Shown: positions 56,082 to 63,401 of the stretch, one piece after another | How the letters are laid out: every line of letters begins with the position of its first letter | Numbering within the stretch: the stretch's first letter is position 1 | From: Desulfogranum mediterraneum DSM 13871 | GTDB lineage: Bacteria; Desulfobacterota; Desulfobulbia; Desulfobulbales; Desulfobulbaceae | Length of the DNA stretch: 64,000 nucleotides | Direction: 5' to 3' | NCBI RefSeq assembly: GCF_000429965.1 | Contig: NZ_AUCW01000007.1 | Location: 248,001-312,000 of the forward strand | Position numbers and translations under genes: made by a program | The notes under the pieces: generated by a model | Seen by the model: the letters and a program-made list of their open reading frames with translations, nothing else | Told to the model about the DNA's origin: nothing | Databases searched by the model: none

Positions 56082-56465
56082 CTAGACAGCCGGCGCGTCC
56101 TCTCCAAGCTGCTGAGTCACCAGATTCAGCAAGCTCTCGCGTTTAAAGGGCTTTTCCAGGGTGGCGATATCACCCAGATAGCCGGCCATGGTGAGGTAGC
56201 GCTCGGCCTTGATCGCGCCCCCCCCTGAAATAGCCAGGATCTTCAGCTCCGGATAATCACGGACAAGCTCCATGATAAACTTGAGCCCATCTTTAACCGG
56301 CATGATCATATCGGTGATAACCAGGTCAAAAAAATGCTGTCCGACCTGGGACATACCGTCCTCACCGTTTTCAGCGGTATGGACCTCGTAGCCTTCCTGC
56401 TCCAGCATCTGGGTTAACATGGTGCGAATCTGTTCTTCGTCGTCAACAACCAATATCCGTTTCAA
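56082..56465 (-). CDS. Single-domain response regulator
   Basis: A CheY-like receiver (127 residues) with no output domain. Acid pocket D8, D9, phosphoacceptor D52 (LVITDMIMP), S80 and K105 (EKPFK) are all in place. It might signal by protein contact. No histidine kinase is in the window. The ATG is at 56465, and the promoter candidate at 56511-56539 is suited to it. Confidence 0.93.
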   Translation of the reverse strand: MKRILVVDDEEQIRTMLTQMLEQEGYEVHTAENGEDGMSQVGQHFFDLVITDMIMPVKDGLKFIMELVRDYPELKILAISGGGAIKAERYLTMAGYLGDIATLEKPFKRESLLNLVTQQLGEDAPAV

Positions 56466-56510
56466 TTGACCTGCTCCCGATCAAAGGTTACTCAACACGT
56501 ATATCGATAT

Positions 56511-56539
56511 ATCATACCCAGAATAGCGTTATCGCGCAA
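56511..56539 (-). promoter_or_regulatory. Promoter candidate for the response regulator
   Basis: On the minus strand TTGCGC (56539-56534), 17-base spacer, TATGAT (56516-56511). The -10 is good and the -35 is poor. Confidence 0.4.
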
Positions 56540-56559
56540 TCCACCAAGTCACCTTTTTC

Positions 56560-57495
56560 CTATTTTTGCCCACGGCATAAGCGGCCGAACCCACCGGGAA
56601 TTGTGCCGGAGGCCCAGAATGCCCGACCATGTTTATAATCCACAAACCAGTAACCTCCCGGCTTGCGGGTGGCGGCAACAAAGATAAAGGGTTGGGCCGG
56701 GGAGAAGCAGGGGTGGAGATAGAGGCCCCGCTCATTCATCTCCCGGCACATCAGGGAAAGCCCCTCTGCCATGGTGGGAATACGCCAGTCCCGGTAGCCG
56801 GCGAATCCAGCCTGATTGAGCTGCTCCACGGCTCGACGCATGGAGCGATTACTCATGATATCAAGACCCTCTCGCTGCCACATCAGCCCGGTCGCCTGAT
56901 CGATGACGGTCTGGCCGTCGCCGCTGTCCAGCAGAGAGGCCTGATGGCTGCCCTCGGGGCTGCGTTCATGATCGACAAAATCATACTTCTTAATCAGGGC
57001 CACCACATCCTCCTCACTCAGTTCCGCCTCTGAGACGGACAGGGAGAGCGGCTCTGCCACTGCCTGCTGCTCACCCACCAGGGGCAGTCCCGCAGGCCCA
57101 AGCTCAGCAAGCATCTCCTCGTGAAGGGGGATGATCTTTGACTCATCATCACTCTCAAGGACGTTGGCGATCAGCCACTCCTTGAGCCGGGCATTGATGG
57201 GATGGGTCCGTTCAAACAGGGCCACCTTGCCCTGCTCACGGACACACTCCTCCACCAGCTCCTGGGGGGCCAGGATCTCGGCCACCACCCGGGCGTGCTT
57301 GATCCCACGCTCCATCAGACAGAGCTTTGCCACCTCTCCCCAGGCATCGATGAAGAAGTAATAGGTCCGCTCATTCTTGCTCCGGACCCGCTCAACGCCC
57401 CCCCAGCTTTCAAAGGTGCCAAAGGTGTACTCCGGAGTCATCTCCCAATCAACGGTCGGCGTACCAGGAATCTGCAATTTTTTAAACAGGCCCAT
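56560..57495 (-). CDS. DUF1566 (Lcl-type C-terminal) domain protein
   Basis: A 311-residue protein with a C-terminal DUF1566/Lcl module (about 198-311): DQATGLMWQREG, YRDWRIPTMAEGLSLM, and a final FWASGTIPGGFGRLCR. Such modules have a C-type lectin-like fold. The N-terminal 190 residues have no known motif. No signal peptide is seen, which is unusual for this domain. The divergent neighbour is glgX. Confidence 0.82.
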   Translation of the reverse strand: MGLFKKLQIPGTPTVDWEMTPEYTFGTFESWGGVERVRSKNERTYYFFIDAWGEVAKLCLMERGIKHARVVAEILAPQELVEECVREQGKVALFERTHPINARLKEWLIANVLESDDESKIIPLHEEMLAELGPAGLPLVGEQQAVAEPLSLSVSEAELSEEDVVALIKKYDFVDHERSPEGSHQASLLDSGDGQTVIDQATGLMWQREGLDIMSNRSMRRAVEQLNQAGFAGYRDWRIPTMAEGLSLMCREMNERGLYLHPCFSPAQPFIFVAATRKPGGYWFVDYKHGRAFWASGTIPGGFGRLCRGQK

Positions 57496-57564
57496 AAATC
57501 CTCCATAAGAGTTTAGAAAAACCTTCGTTTCAGGTAGAGTACAGTGTATGCTTTCATCCTCTTT

Positions 57565-57592
57565 TATATAATGATTATTATTATCAGGTCAA
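57565..57592 (-). promoter_or_regulatory. Promoter candidate for the DUF1566 gene
   Basis: On the minus strand TTGACC (57592-57587), 16-base spacer, TATATA (57570-57565), within a very AT-rich 98-bp divergent gap. It ends 2 bp before the glgX ATG. Confidence 0.45.
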
Positions 57593-57593
57593 G

Positions 57594-59762
57594 ATGAAAC
57601 ATTATCATACCTATCCCGCCGGTGCTCCTCTGCCTCTGGGGGCCTCTTTGACCCCGAGGGGGGTCAACTTTGCCCTGTTCTCCAGAAACGCCACTGCCGT
57701 CTCTCTGGTGCTGGAGATCCCCCACTCCAGCCTTGAGCAGCAGGTAGAGCTTCCCCTGGATCCGGAGATCCACAAGACCGGGGACATCTGGCATATCCTG
57801 CTGCCGGCCCTGAAGCTCCCCATCTACTACGGCTACCGTGTTAAGGGGGAATTTGACCCCGAGGGCAGCGGCCATGCCTTTGACGACTCCCTGATCCTCC
57901 TGGATCCATACGCCAAGGAGCTACGCCCCTCCAACTGGGGAGAGCAAAACAGGGACCTGGGCAAAAAACCCTGCTGCTCCATCCATCAACCCGAGTACAA
58001 CTGGGAGGGCGATCGTCCCCTCAATATCCCGCTCAAGGATTCCATCATCTACGAGACCCATGTCCGGGGCTTCAGCCAGGACCCCTCTGCCGGGGTCGCC
58101 AACCCGGGAACCTTCCAGGGACTCTGCGAAAAGATAGACTATCTCCGCGAGCTGGGCATCACCGCCGTTGAACTGATGCCGGTGACGGAGTTCAACGAGA
58201 ATGAGTCGATCTTTGTCAATCCGGAGAGCGGCGAAGCCTTGAAGAATTACTGGGGCTACTCGCCCCTCTCCTTCTTTGCGCCCAAATCCGGCTACTGCGC
58301 TCCATGGAGCAACCCACTCAACGAGTTCCGTGACATGGTCAAGGCCCTGCACCGGGCCGGCATCGAGGTGATCCTCGACATTGTCTACAACCATACCGCA
58401 GAGGGCGGCATCGACGGCCCCACCACCAGTTTCAGGGGGATCGACAACACCATCTACTACCTCCTCGACCCCTGGACCCGAACCTACCTCAACTTTTCAG
58501 GCTGCGGCAACACCTGCAACTGCAACCACCCCATCGTCCGCAACCTGATCATCGATGCCCTCCACTGGTGGGTGATCGAGATGCATGTGGACGGCTTTCG
58601 TTTTGACCTGGCCTCCATCCTGGGGAGGGACTCCACCGGCGAGGTCCTGGCCAACCCGCCCATGGTGGAGATGATTGCCGAAGATCCGGTGCTGGCCAAG
58701 ACCAAGATCATTGCCGAGGCCTGGGACGCAGCCGGCCTCTACCAGGTGGGCAGCTTTTCCACCCACCACCGCTGGGCCGAGTGGAACGGCCGCTTCCGGG
58801 ACGATCTCCGCGCCTTCATCTGCGGCAACCAGGGCACGGTGGCCTCCCTGGCCACCCGCATCGCCGGCAGCTCAGACCTCTACCAGGCCCATAACCGCCG
58901 CCCCTGCAACTCGATCAACTTTATCACCAGCCATGACGGTTTTACCCTTGCCGACCTGGTCAGTTATGATAAAAAACATAATCAGATGAACGGGGAGGAC
59001 AACCGGGACGGCGACAACCACAACCTCAGCTGGAACAGCGGAGTCGAGGGCCCCACCGCAGACCAGGCCATTCAAAGGCTCCGTTCCCGGCGCTGCCGGA
59101 CACTGCTGGTGCTGCTCTTTGTCTCCCAGGGCGTCCCCATGCTGGTCGCAGGCGACGAGTTCGGCCGAAGTCAACAGGGCAACAACAATGCCTGGTGCCA
59201 GGATAATGAGCTCAGCTGGCTGGACTGGAGCCTGCTGGAGCGCAACAACCGGCTGTTTGCCTTTGTCCGTCAGTTGATCCGCCTGCGCCGTGAGCACGCG
59301 GTCTTTCGGCGAGACACCTTCTTTGTGACCAGGGAGAATGAAGACGAACCGCCCCATATCCCGGAGATCAGCTGGCACGGACTCCAGCCCGGGGTCCAGG
59401 ACTGGTCGAGCGACTGTCACACCCTGGCCTTTATGCTCAACGGTCGTGGAGAGCAGGATGATGATTTTTATCTGCTCTTCAACGGCTCCCGCGGGGAGAG
59501 CCGGACCTTTACCGTTCCCGCCCCACCCCGTCGCCGCCGTCCACGGAGATGGAAGAAGATCATCGACACCGGCCTCTCGGGACCGGATGACTTCCAACAG
59601 CCGGAAGATGCAGAGGTGATCAGAAACGGTGCCCGGCTGAAGGTCGCCGCCATGGGCTGCGTGGTGTTACAATCCCGCTCAGGCGAACATAAACAGGACC
59701 TGGCCGGAGCAGAGCCGTCCCCCTCGGCAGCCACTGCCCGAGGACAGATAAGGGTACCTTGA
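57594..59762 (+). CDS. glgX: Glycogen debranching enzyme GlgX-type (isoamylase family)
   Basis: GH13 enzyme that cuts alpha-1,6 branches of glycogen. The 722-residue protein has a CBM48 N-terminal domain (PLGASLTPRGVNFALFSRNA), then the barrel with VILDIVYNHTAEG, MHVDGFRFDLASIL (nucleophile Asp), IIAEAWDAAG (acid/base Glu) and NFITSHDGFTL (third Asp). The final 25 residues are not conserved, and the stop codon TGA falls within the inverted end of the dispersed repeat at 59757. The gene is otherwise complete. Confidence 0.94.
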   Translation: MKHYHTYPAGAPLPLGASLTPRGVNFALFSRNATAVSLVLEIPHSSLEQQVELPLDPEIHKTGDIWHILLPALKLPIYYGYRVKGEFDPEGSGHAFDDSLILLDPYAKELRPSNWGEQNRDLGKKPCCSIHQPEYNWEGDRPLNIPLKDSIIYETHVRGFSQDPSAGVANPGTFQGLCEKIDYLRELGITAVELMPVTEFNENESIFVNPESGEALKNYWGYSPLSFFAPKSGYCAPWSNPLNEFRDMVKALHRAGIEVILDIVYNHTAEGGIDGPTTSFRGIDNTIYYLLDPWTRTYLNFSGCGNTCNCNHPIVRNLIIDALHWWVIEMHVDGFRFDLASILGRDSTGEVLANPPMVEMIAEDPVLAKTKIIAEAWDAAGLYQVGSFSTHHRWAEWNGRFRDDLRAFICGNQGTVASLATRIAGSSDLYQAHNRRPCNSINFITSHDGFTLADLVSYDKKHNQMNGEDNRDGDNHNLSWNSGVEGPTADQAIQRLRSRRCRTLLVLLFVSQGVPMLVAGDEFGRSQQGNNNAWCQDNELSWLDWSLLERNNRLFAFVRQLIRLRREHAVFRRDTFFVTRENEDEPPHIPEISWHGLQPGVQDWSSDCHTLAFMLNGRGEQDDDFYLLFNGSRGESRTFTVPAPPRRRRPRRWKKIIDTGLSGPDDFQQPEDAEVIRNGARLKVAAMGCVVLQSRSGEHKQDLAGAEPSPSAATARGQIRVP

Positions 59763-59886
59763 AAAATGAAATTTCTCGCTCAAGCTCACGGCGCGCGATA
59801 AAGTTTACCCTAGGCATATATTTGATATTCCGAGGATAAAACTTTGAGCACAACGCCGAGATTGGAAGAAAAAGCTTTTTTCAAGG
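59757..59886 (+). repeat. Dispersed ~130-bp repeat, copy 3
   Basis: The clearest copy: begins CCTTGAAAAA and ends TTTTTCAAGG, a perfect 10-bp inverted pair, with CATATATTTGATATTCCGAG and AACGCCGAGATTGG inside. It contains the glgX stop codon (TGA at 59760-59762) and ends 26 bp before the SGNH hydrolase ATG. Confidence 0.85.
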
Positions 59887-59911
59887 TGGCCATAAGCTAT
59901 CAAGGAGAACT

Positions 59912-60436
59912 ATGAAGACCATACTCATGCTGGGCGATTCACTGCTGGAATGGGGAGACTGGGAACGACTCCTGCCGGAGTTCAAGGTCAACAACCGGGG
60001 CATGGCCGGAGAGAGCTGCGAAGGGCTTGCCGGCCGACTGATCGGCGAGCTCAGCGAGGCGGAAGTCCCCCAGGCCATCCTCCTCCAGTCAGGGACCAAT
60101 AACCTGCTGATGGGCTCGCCCCACTTCCCGGCAATCTTTGCCACCATGGTCCCCACCATCCGGGCATTTTTTGCAGAGCCGCCCATCATCATCAGCTCGC
60201 TGATGCCCATGCCCATCGTGCCGTCCCATGTGCTGGCCGAGGTCAACGACCAACTCAGGGAGATCAGTCAGCAGACCGAGAACTGCATCTTCCTGGACAT
60301 GGTGCCGCCCTTTAACGAGCGCTGCCTGCCCATCACCCATCCCGGCTTTCTCAACGACCAGGTCCACCTCAGCACCAGGGGCTACCTGGTCTGGGCCGAG
60401 GAGATCAAAGCCTGCCTGAAAAAGGTGCTGGACTGA
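59912..60436 (+). CDS. SGNH/GDSL hydrolase
   Basis: A 174-residue esterase-like protein. Block I GDSLLEWGDW (catalytic Ser), the block III GTNN, and block V DQVHLS (catalytic Asp/His) are all present. No signal peptide, so it is cytoplasmic. The substrate is unknown (ester or acetyl group). AAGGAGAACT precedes the ATG. Confidence 0.9.
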   Translation: MKTILMLGDSLLEWGDWERLLPEFKVNNRGMAGESCEGLAGRLIGELSEAEVPQAILLQSGTNNLLMGSPHFPAIFATMVPTIRAFFAEPPIIISSLMPMPIVPSHVLAEVNDQLREISQQTENCIFLDMVPPFNERCLPITHPGFLNDQVHLSTRGYLVWAEEIKACLKKVLD

Positions 60437-60447
60437 AATCGCTTCAA

Positions 60448-60476
60448 TTGACAAGATCAGGGACAGGCCATATGAG
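60448..60476 (+). promoter_or_regulatory. Promoter candidate for the OB-fold gene
   Basis: TTGACA (60448-60453), 17-base spacer, TATGAG (60471-60476), about 90 bp upstream of the ATG at 60565. Confidence 0.5.
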
Positions 60477-60564
60477 TAATCGGATGCACCCGCAGTTTTA
60501 GAGCAAACAACATTCCGCGACAGGCCGCCCACAGGCGCCTGCCCGTACCTCCAGGAGAACAGTA

Positions 60565-61434
60565 ATGAACCCTCTTTTTGTCACCCTCTGCGCCGCGGCC
60601 AGCCTGCTGCTGCCCCTGACCGCCCCCCCTGCCGGGGCCTTTCCCAAGGAAGATTCAGCAAAGCCGGATCAGGTCCGTCCGGCAGCAACCGTGCTCCAGG
60701 GCACGATCAGCGAAACCATGAACAGCGGGGGCTACACCTATCTCCGGCTCGACACGGCCCAGGGCAAGCTCTGGGTGGCCATCCCTGAGACCACCGTCAA
60801 AAAGGGGGCAGCGGTACAGGTTCTGCCGGGCATGAAGATGGAAGACTTTTCTTCCCGTAGCCTGAAACGCAGCTTTGCGACCATCATCTTTTCGCCGGGT
60901 CTGGTCGGTACCGCCCCGAACCGCGGAGCCAGCCCCCATGGCACCCCGCCGGCTGCTGCAAGCCCTGCAGCTGCTGCAGCTAAGGCAAGCACGGGTGGCG
61001 ACAGTTTCTCCGCAGCCCTCCAGTCAGAGCGCAGCCGGCCGGCAGCCCCGCCAAAGGCTGGCGCCATGGCTCAGTCCCTGGGCAGCTCAGGGGCCATTGT
61101 CCCCTCGGCCGATATTCAGGTGGACAAGGCAGAGGGCGCGGACAGCTACACCGTGGGAGAATGTTTCAGCCAGGCCAGGGAGCTCAACAACCAGACCGTG
61201 ACCATTCGCGGCAAGGTGATGAAGGTCTCCCCGAGGATCATGGGCAAGAACTGGGTCCACCTCCAGGACGGCAGCGGCAGCCCGATGAAAAACACCCATG
61301 ACCTGGTGATCACCACCCAGGCCCTGCCCAAGCCGGATACAGTGGTCACCTTCCGGGGCACCCTCCATGCTGACCGGGATTTCGGGGCAGGCTATCGCTA
61401 TGCGGTGATCGTTGAGGAGGCGACCCTGCTTTAG
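60565..61434 (+). CDS. Periplasmic tandem OB-fold protein (NrfJ-like)
   Basis: A 289-residue exported protein. Signal peptide (TLCAAASLLLPLTAPPAGA) and two OB-like modules: the first with GTISETMNSGGYTYLRLDTA and a second with VTIRGKVMKVSPRIMGKNWV, both shapes seen in NrfJ-type proteins. The modules are joined by an Ala/Pro/Ser-rich linker of about 70 residues. NrfJ-like proteins sit near cytochrome nitrite reductase in some bacteria; no such gene is near here. GGAG precedes the ATG. Confidence 0.8.
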   Translation: MNPLFVTLCAAASLLLPLTAPPAGAFPKEDSAKPDQVRPAATVLQGTISETMNSGGYTYLRLDTAQGKLWVAIPETTVKKGAAVQVLPGMKMEDFSSRSLKRSFATIIFSPGLVGTAPNRGASPHGTPPAAASPAAAAAKASTGGDSFSAALQSERSRPAAPPKAGAMAQSLGSSGAIVPSADIQVDKAEGADSYTVGECFSQARELNNQTVTIRGKVMKVSPRIMGKNWVHLQDGSGSPMKNTHDLVITTQALPKPDTVVTFRGTLHADRDFGAGYRYAVIVEEATLL

Positions 61435-61467
61435 GCGGCCGGGGCGAGGCTGCAGGACAACAGGTAG

Positions 61468-61595
61468 CTTGAAAATAAGATGCCTGGATCGAGGTCAAGG
61501 TCCGGGATCCGTTTTCCCGCAGCCATATATTTGATATTGCGAGGACAAGACCTTGAGTGCAACGCCGAAGTTGGAACAAAAAGCAACTTTTCAAG
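61468..61595 (+). repeat. Dispersed ~130-bp repeat, copy 4
   Basis: Begins CTTGAAAATAAGATGC and ends AACTTTTCAAG, with CATATATTTGATATTGCGAG and AACGCCGAAGTTGG inside. The ends CTTGAAAA/TTTTCAAG form an 8-bp inverted pair. It overlaps the beginning of the next gene. Confidence 0.85.
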
Positions 61596-62182
61596 ATGGC
61601 CAACAGCTGGGGCCCAGGATCAGCCCTGGCCGGATCGGCTTTGACTTTGACGGGGTCATCGCCGATACGGCCGAGGCCTTTATCAGGATTGCCTGCGAGC
61701 AGTATGACCACTGCGCCATCCGTCTGGAAGAGATCACCCGCTTTGAGGTGGAGGAGTGTCTGGATATGGATGAGGGGCTGGTGGAACAGATCTTCAGCCA
61801 GATCCTCCACGACTCCCTGGGCTCCGGCCTGCTCCCCATGCCCGGAGCCGTGCCGGTGCTGGAGGAGCTCAGCGACCATGGCCAAATCACCATCATCACG
61901 GCCAGGCCGCTGGCAGATCCGGTCCATCGCTGGCTGGAGCACCACCTGCCTGTCCGGGTCCGTGACCAGACCCAGGTCATTGCCATGGGCGACCACGACG
62001 ACAAGCTCCGCCATATCCACCGCCTGGAACTCTCCCACTTTATCGATGACCGGGAGGCAACCTGTATCCAGCTGGCAGAGGCCGGGGTCCGCTCGATCCT
62101 CTTTAGCCAACCATGGAACCGCTCCCAGCACGCCCTGCCCAGGGTCCGTGACTGGGATGATATCCGCGCCCTCTGTCTCTAA
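61553..62182 (+). CDS. HAD-family 5'-nucleotidase-like hydrolase
   Basis: A 209-residue HAD phosphatase with the Asp motif [19 protein letters not shown] and the C-terminal [17 protein letters not shown]. It resembles NT5C-type nucleotidases; the substrate is unknown. The frame is opened by TTG 61553 or TTG 61571, both inside the repeat copy 4, so the first 14 residues or so are encoded by repeat DNA. The first conserved block starts near residue 26. Confidence 0.83.
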   Translation: MSATPKLEQKATFQDGQQLGPRISPGRIGFDFDGVIADTAEAFIRIACEQYDHCAIRLEEITRFEVEECLDMDEGLVEQIFSQILHDSLGSGLLPMPGAVPVLEELSDHGQITIITARPLADPVHRWLEHHLPVRVRDQTQVIAMGDHDDKLRHIHRLELSHFIDDREATCIQLAEAGVRSILFSQPWNRSQHALPRVRDWDDIRALCL

Positions 62183-62228
62183 GGGACGGCCCGTCCATCA
62201 ACCCCAGCCCCGGAGCCCCGCTCGTCCC

Positions 62229-62672
62229 ATGAACTGTCCCCAATGCGGCACCACGGTCAAGACCTTTCGCAACCCCATCCCCACGGTTGACATCATCATC
62301 GAGATCCAGGGTGGCATCATCCTGATTGAACGCAAGAACCCGCCCCACGGCTGGGCCCTGCCCGGCGGTTTTGTCGATTACGGGGAATCCTTTGCAGAGG
62401 CGGCCCTCCGGGAGGCCCGGGAAGAAACCGGCCTGGAGGTCAGCCTCTGCTGCCAGTTCCACACCTACTCGGATCCGGCCCGCGACAGCCGCCAGCACAA
62501 CAGCTCAACGGTCTACATCGCCACGGCCCAGGGTACCCCCAGCGGGGCGGATGATGCCCTCCAGGCCAGGATCTTCACCGAAAAAAAGCTGCCGCCCCTG
62601 GTCTTTGACCACCAACAGATCGTAGACGACTACTTCACCTTCCGCCGCAGCGGTCAACGCCCCGCCCTCTAG
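62229..62672 (+). CDS. Nudix hydrolase with N-terminal zinc-ribbon-like motif
   Basis: A 147-residue protein whose Nudix box is [18 protein letters not shown] followed by REETGLEV. The N-terminal [16 protein letters not shown] has one CxxC. The rest of the ribbon is not seen, so the metal site is incomplete or shared. It probably hydrolyses a nucleoside diphosphate derivative. It is 46 bp after the HAD gene. Confidence 0.9.
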   Translation: MNCPQCGTTVKTFRNPIPTVDIIIEIQGGIILIERKNPPHGWALPGGFVDYGESFAEAALREAREETGLEVSLCCQFHTYSDPARDSRQHNSSTVYIATAQGTPSGADDALQARIFTEKKLPPLVFDHQQIVDDYFTFRRSGQRPAL

Positions 62673-62723
62673 ACGGCAGGGCTGGTGAGGCAATCCGGGG
62701 CTCAAGCCGGTCTGTGGTCGAGC

Positions 62724-62984
62724 TCAGAGCAGGGCCGCTCCCCGGGCGGTCAGAGCGTAGCTGGGCCGCACCGCCTGAACCGGAACGATCAGGCCCTGGG
62801 TGATCATCTCGGCCAGACACTCCTCCAGGGCGATCAACTCCTTCCTGCTCAGGCTGGGCAGGAACTCCCCATAGAGCCACTGCCAGCTGAGCGACTCGCC
62901 CTCCCTGGCCCGCTGCCGTGCAAACTGGGCCAGGAGATCGGCCCTGATGGCTGCCTTGATCAACTCTTTATGTCGTCTGCCCAT
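62724..62984 (-). CDS. Small hypothetical protein, winged-helix-like
   Basis: An 86-residue protein: LIKAAIRADLLAQFARQ, then SRKELIALEECLAEMITQG and a final SYALTARGAALL. The pattern of helices and the C-terminal ALTxxG ending recall a winged helix, but no family is assigned. It is convergent with the Nudix gene. Confidence 0.65.
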   Translation of the reverse strand: MGRRHKELIKAAIRADLLAQFARQRAREGESLSWQWLYGEFLPSLSRKELIALEECLAEMITQGLIVPVQAVRPSYALTARGAALL

Positions 62985-63060
62985 CGCCTCGACCTCCTGC
63001 CTCCCGGCTTGCCCCCTCTCCGTCTGCTCTAACCCGGAGGCCGAGTTCTCCTGGCCCAGC

Positions 63061-63084
63061 CTCGCTTCCGACCTCGCTTCCGAC
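63061..63084 (+). repeat. 12-bp tandem duplication
   Basis: CTCGCTTCCGAC occurs twice in direct succession (63061-63072 and 63073-63084) in the non-coding stretch between the small winged-helix-like gene and the typA-side genes. Confidence 0.85.
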
Positions 63085-63100
63085 CTTAAAGCTCTTAGCC

Positions 63101-63115
63101 TTAAGGGTACCTTAA
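63101..63115. promoter_or_regulatory. TTAAGG palindrome
   Basis: TTAAGG-GTA-CCTTAA is a perfect 15-bp palindrome next to the large hairpin at 63121. It could be an operator for the gene at 62724-62984, which would be transcribed away from it. Confidence 0.35.
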
Positions 63116-63120
63116 AACAA

Positions 63121-63156
63121 CCAGGGCCCCGGTTGAATCATCAACCGGGGCCCTGG
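63121..63156 (-). terminator. Terminator-like hairpin after typA and the small ORF
   Basis: CCAGGGCCCCGGTTGA (63121-63136) pairs perfectly with 63141-63156 (16 bp, 4-base loop). On the minus strand it is followed by TTGTTTTAAGG. It lies 63 bp past the stop codon of the ORF at 63380-63219. Confidence 0.75.
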
Positions 63157-63218
63157 TGAGCCAAACAGCTAGGCCTGCTGCCCCTTAAGCCAGAAAGAGG
63201 CCAGGTGGGCAGCAAGGT

Positions 63219-63380
63219 TTAAAAGACGGCCCTGAGCAGGAAGTAACTGATCAGCCCCACACCTATGGAGCCATAGATCAGCATTCAGGGCGTGCAGCTT
63301 GAGCCGGCCTTCCTGACGGCGGCCAGCACAAAGAGCAACCCAGCCCCACAGGCTGCGGCCAAGATCAGCAGTTCCTTCAT
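63219..63380 (-). CDS. Candidate small membrane selenoprotein with in-frame TGA
   Basis: A frame of 53 codons with an internal TGA (63287-63285) between two hydrophobic halves. The first half is MKELLILAAACGAGLLFVLA then AVRKAGSSCTP; the second is MLIYGSIGVGLISYFLLRAV and F, ending in TAA. Reading TGA as selenocysteine gives Cys-Thr-Pro-Sec, a CxxU redox motif between two membrane segments. GGGAGGTGGAG precedes the ATG. A 7-bp hairpin with a GCUC loop begins 7 nt after the TGA, at SECIS-like range. The alternative is two tiny proteins, since ATG follows the TGA directly. It lies 22 bp after typA on the same strand. Confidence 0.5.
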
Positions 63381-63401
63381 CTCCACCTCCCGGCAGGCGG
63401 C

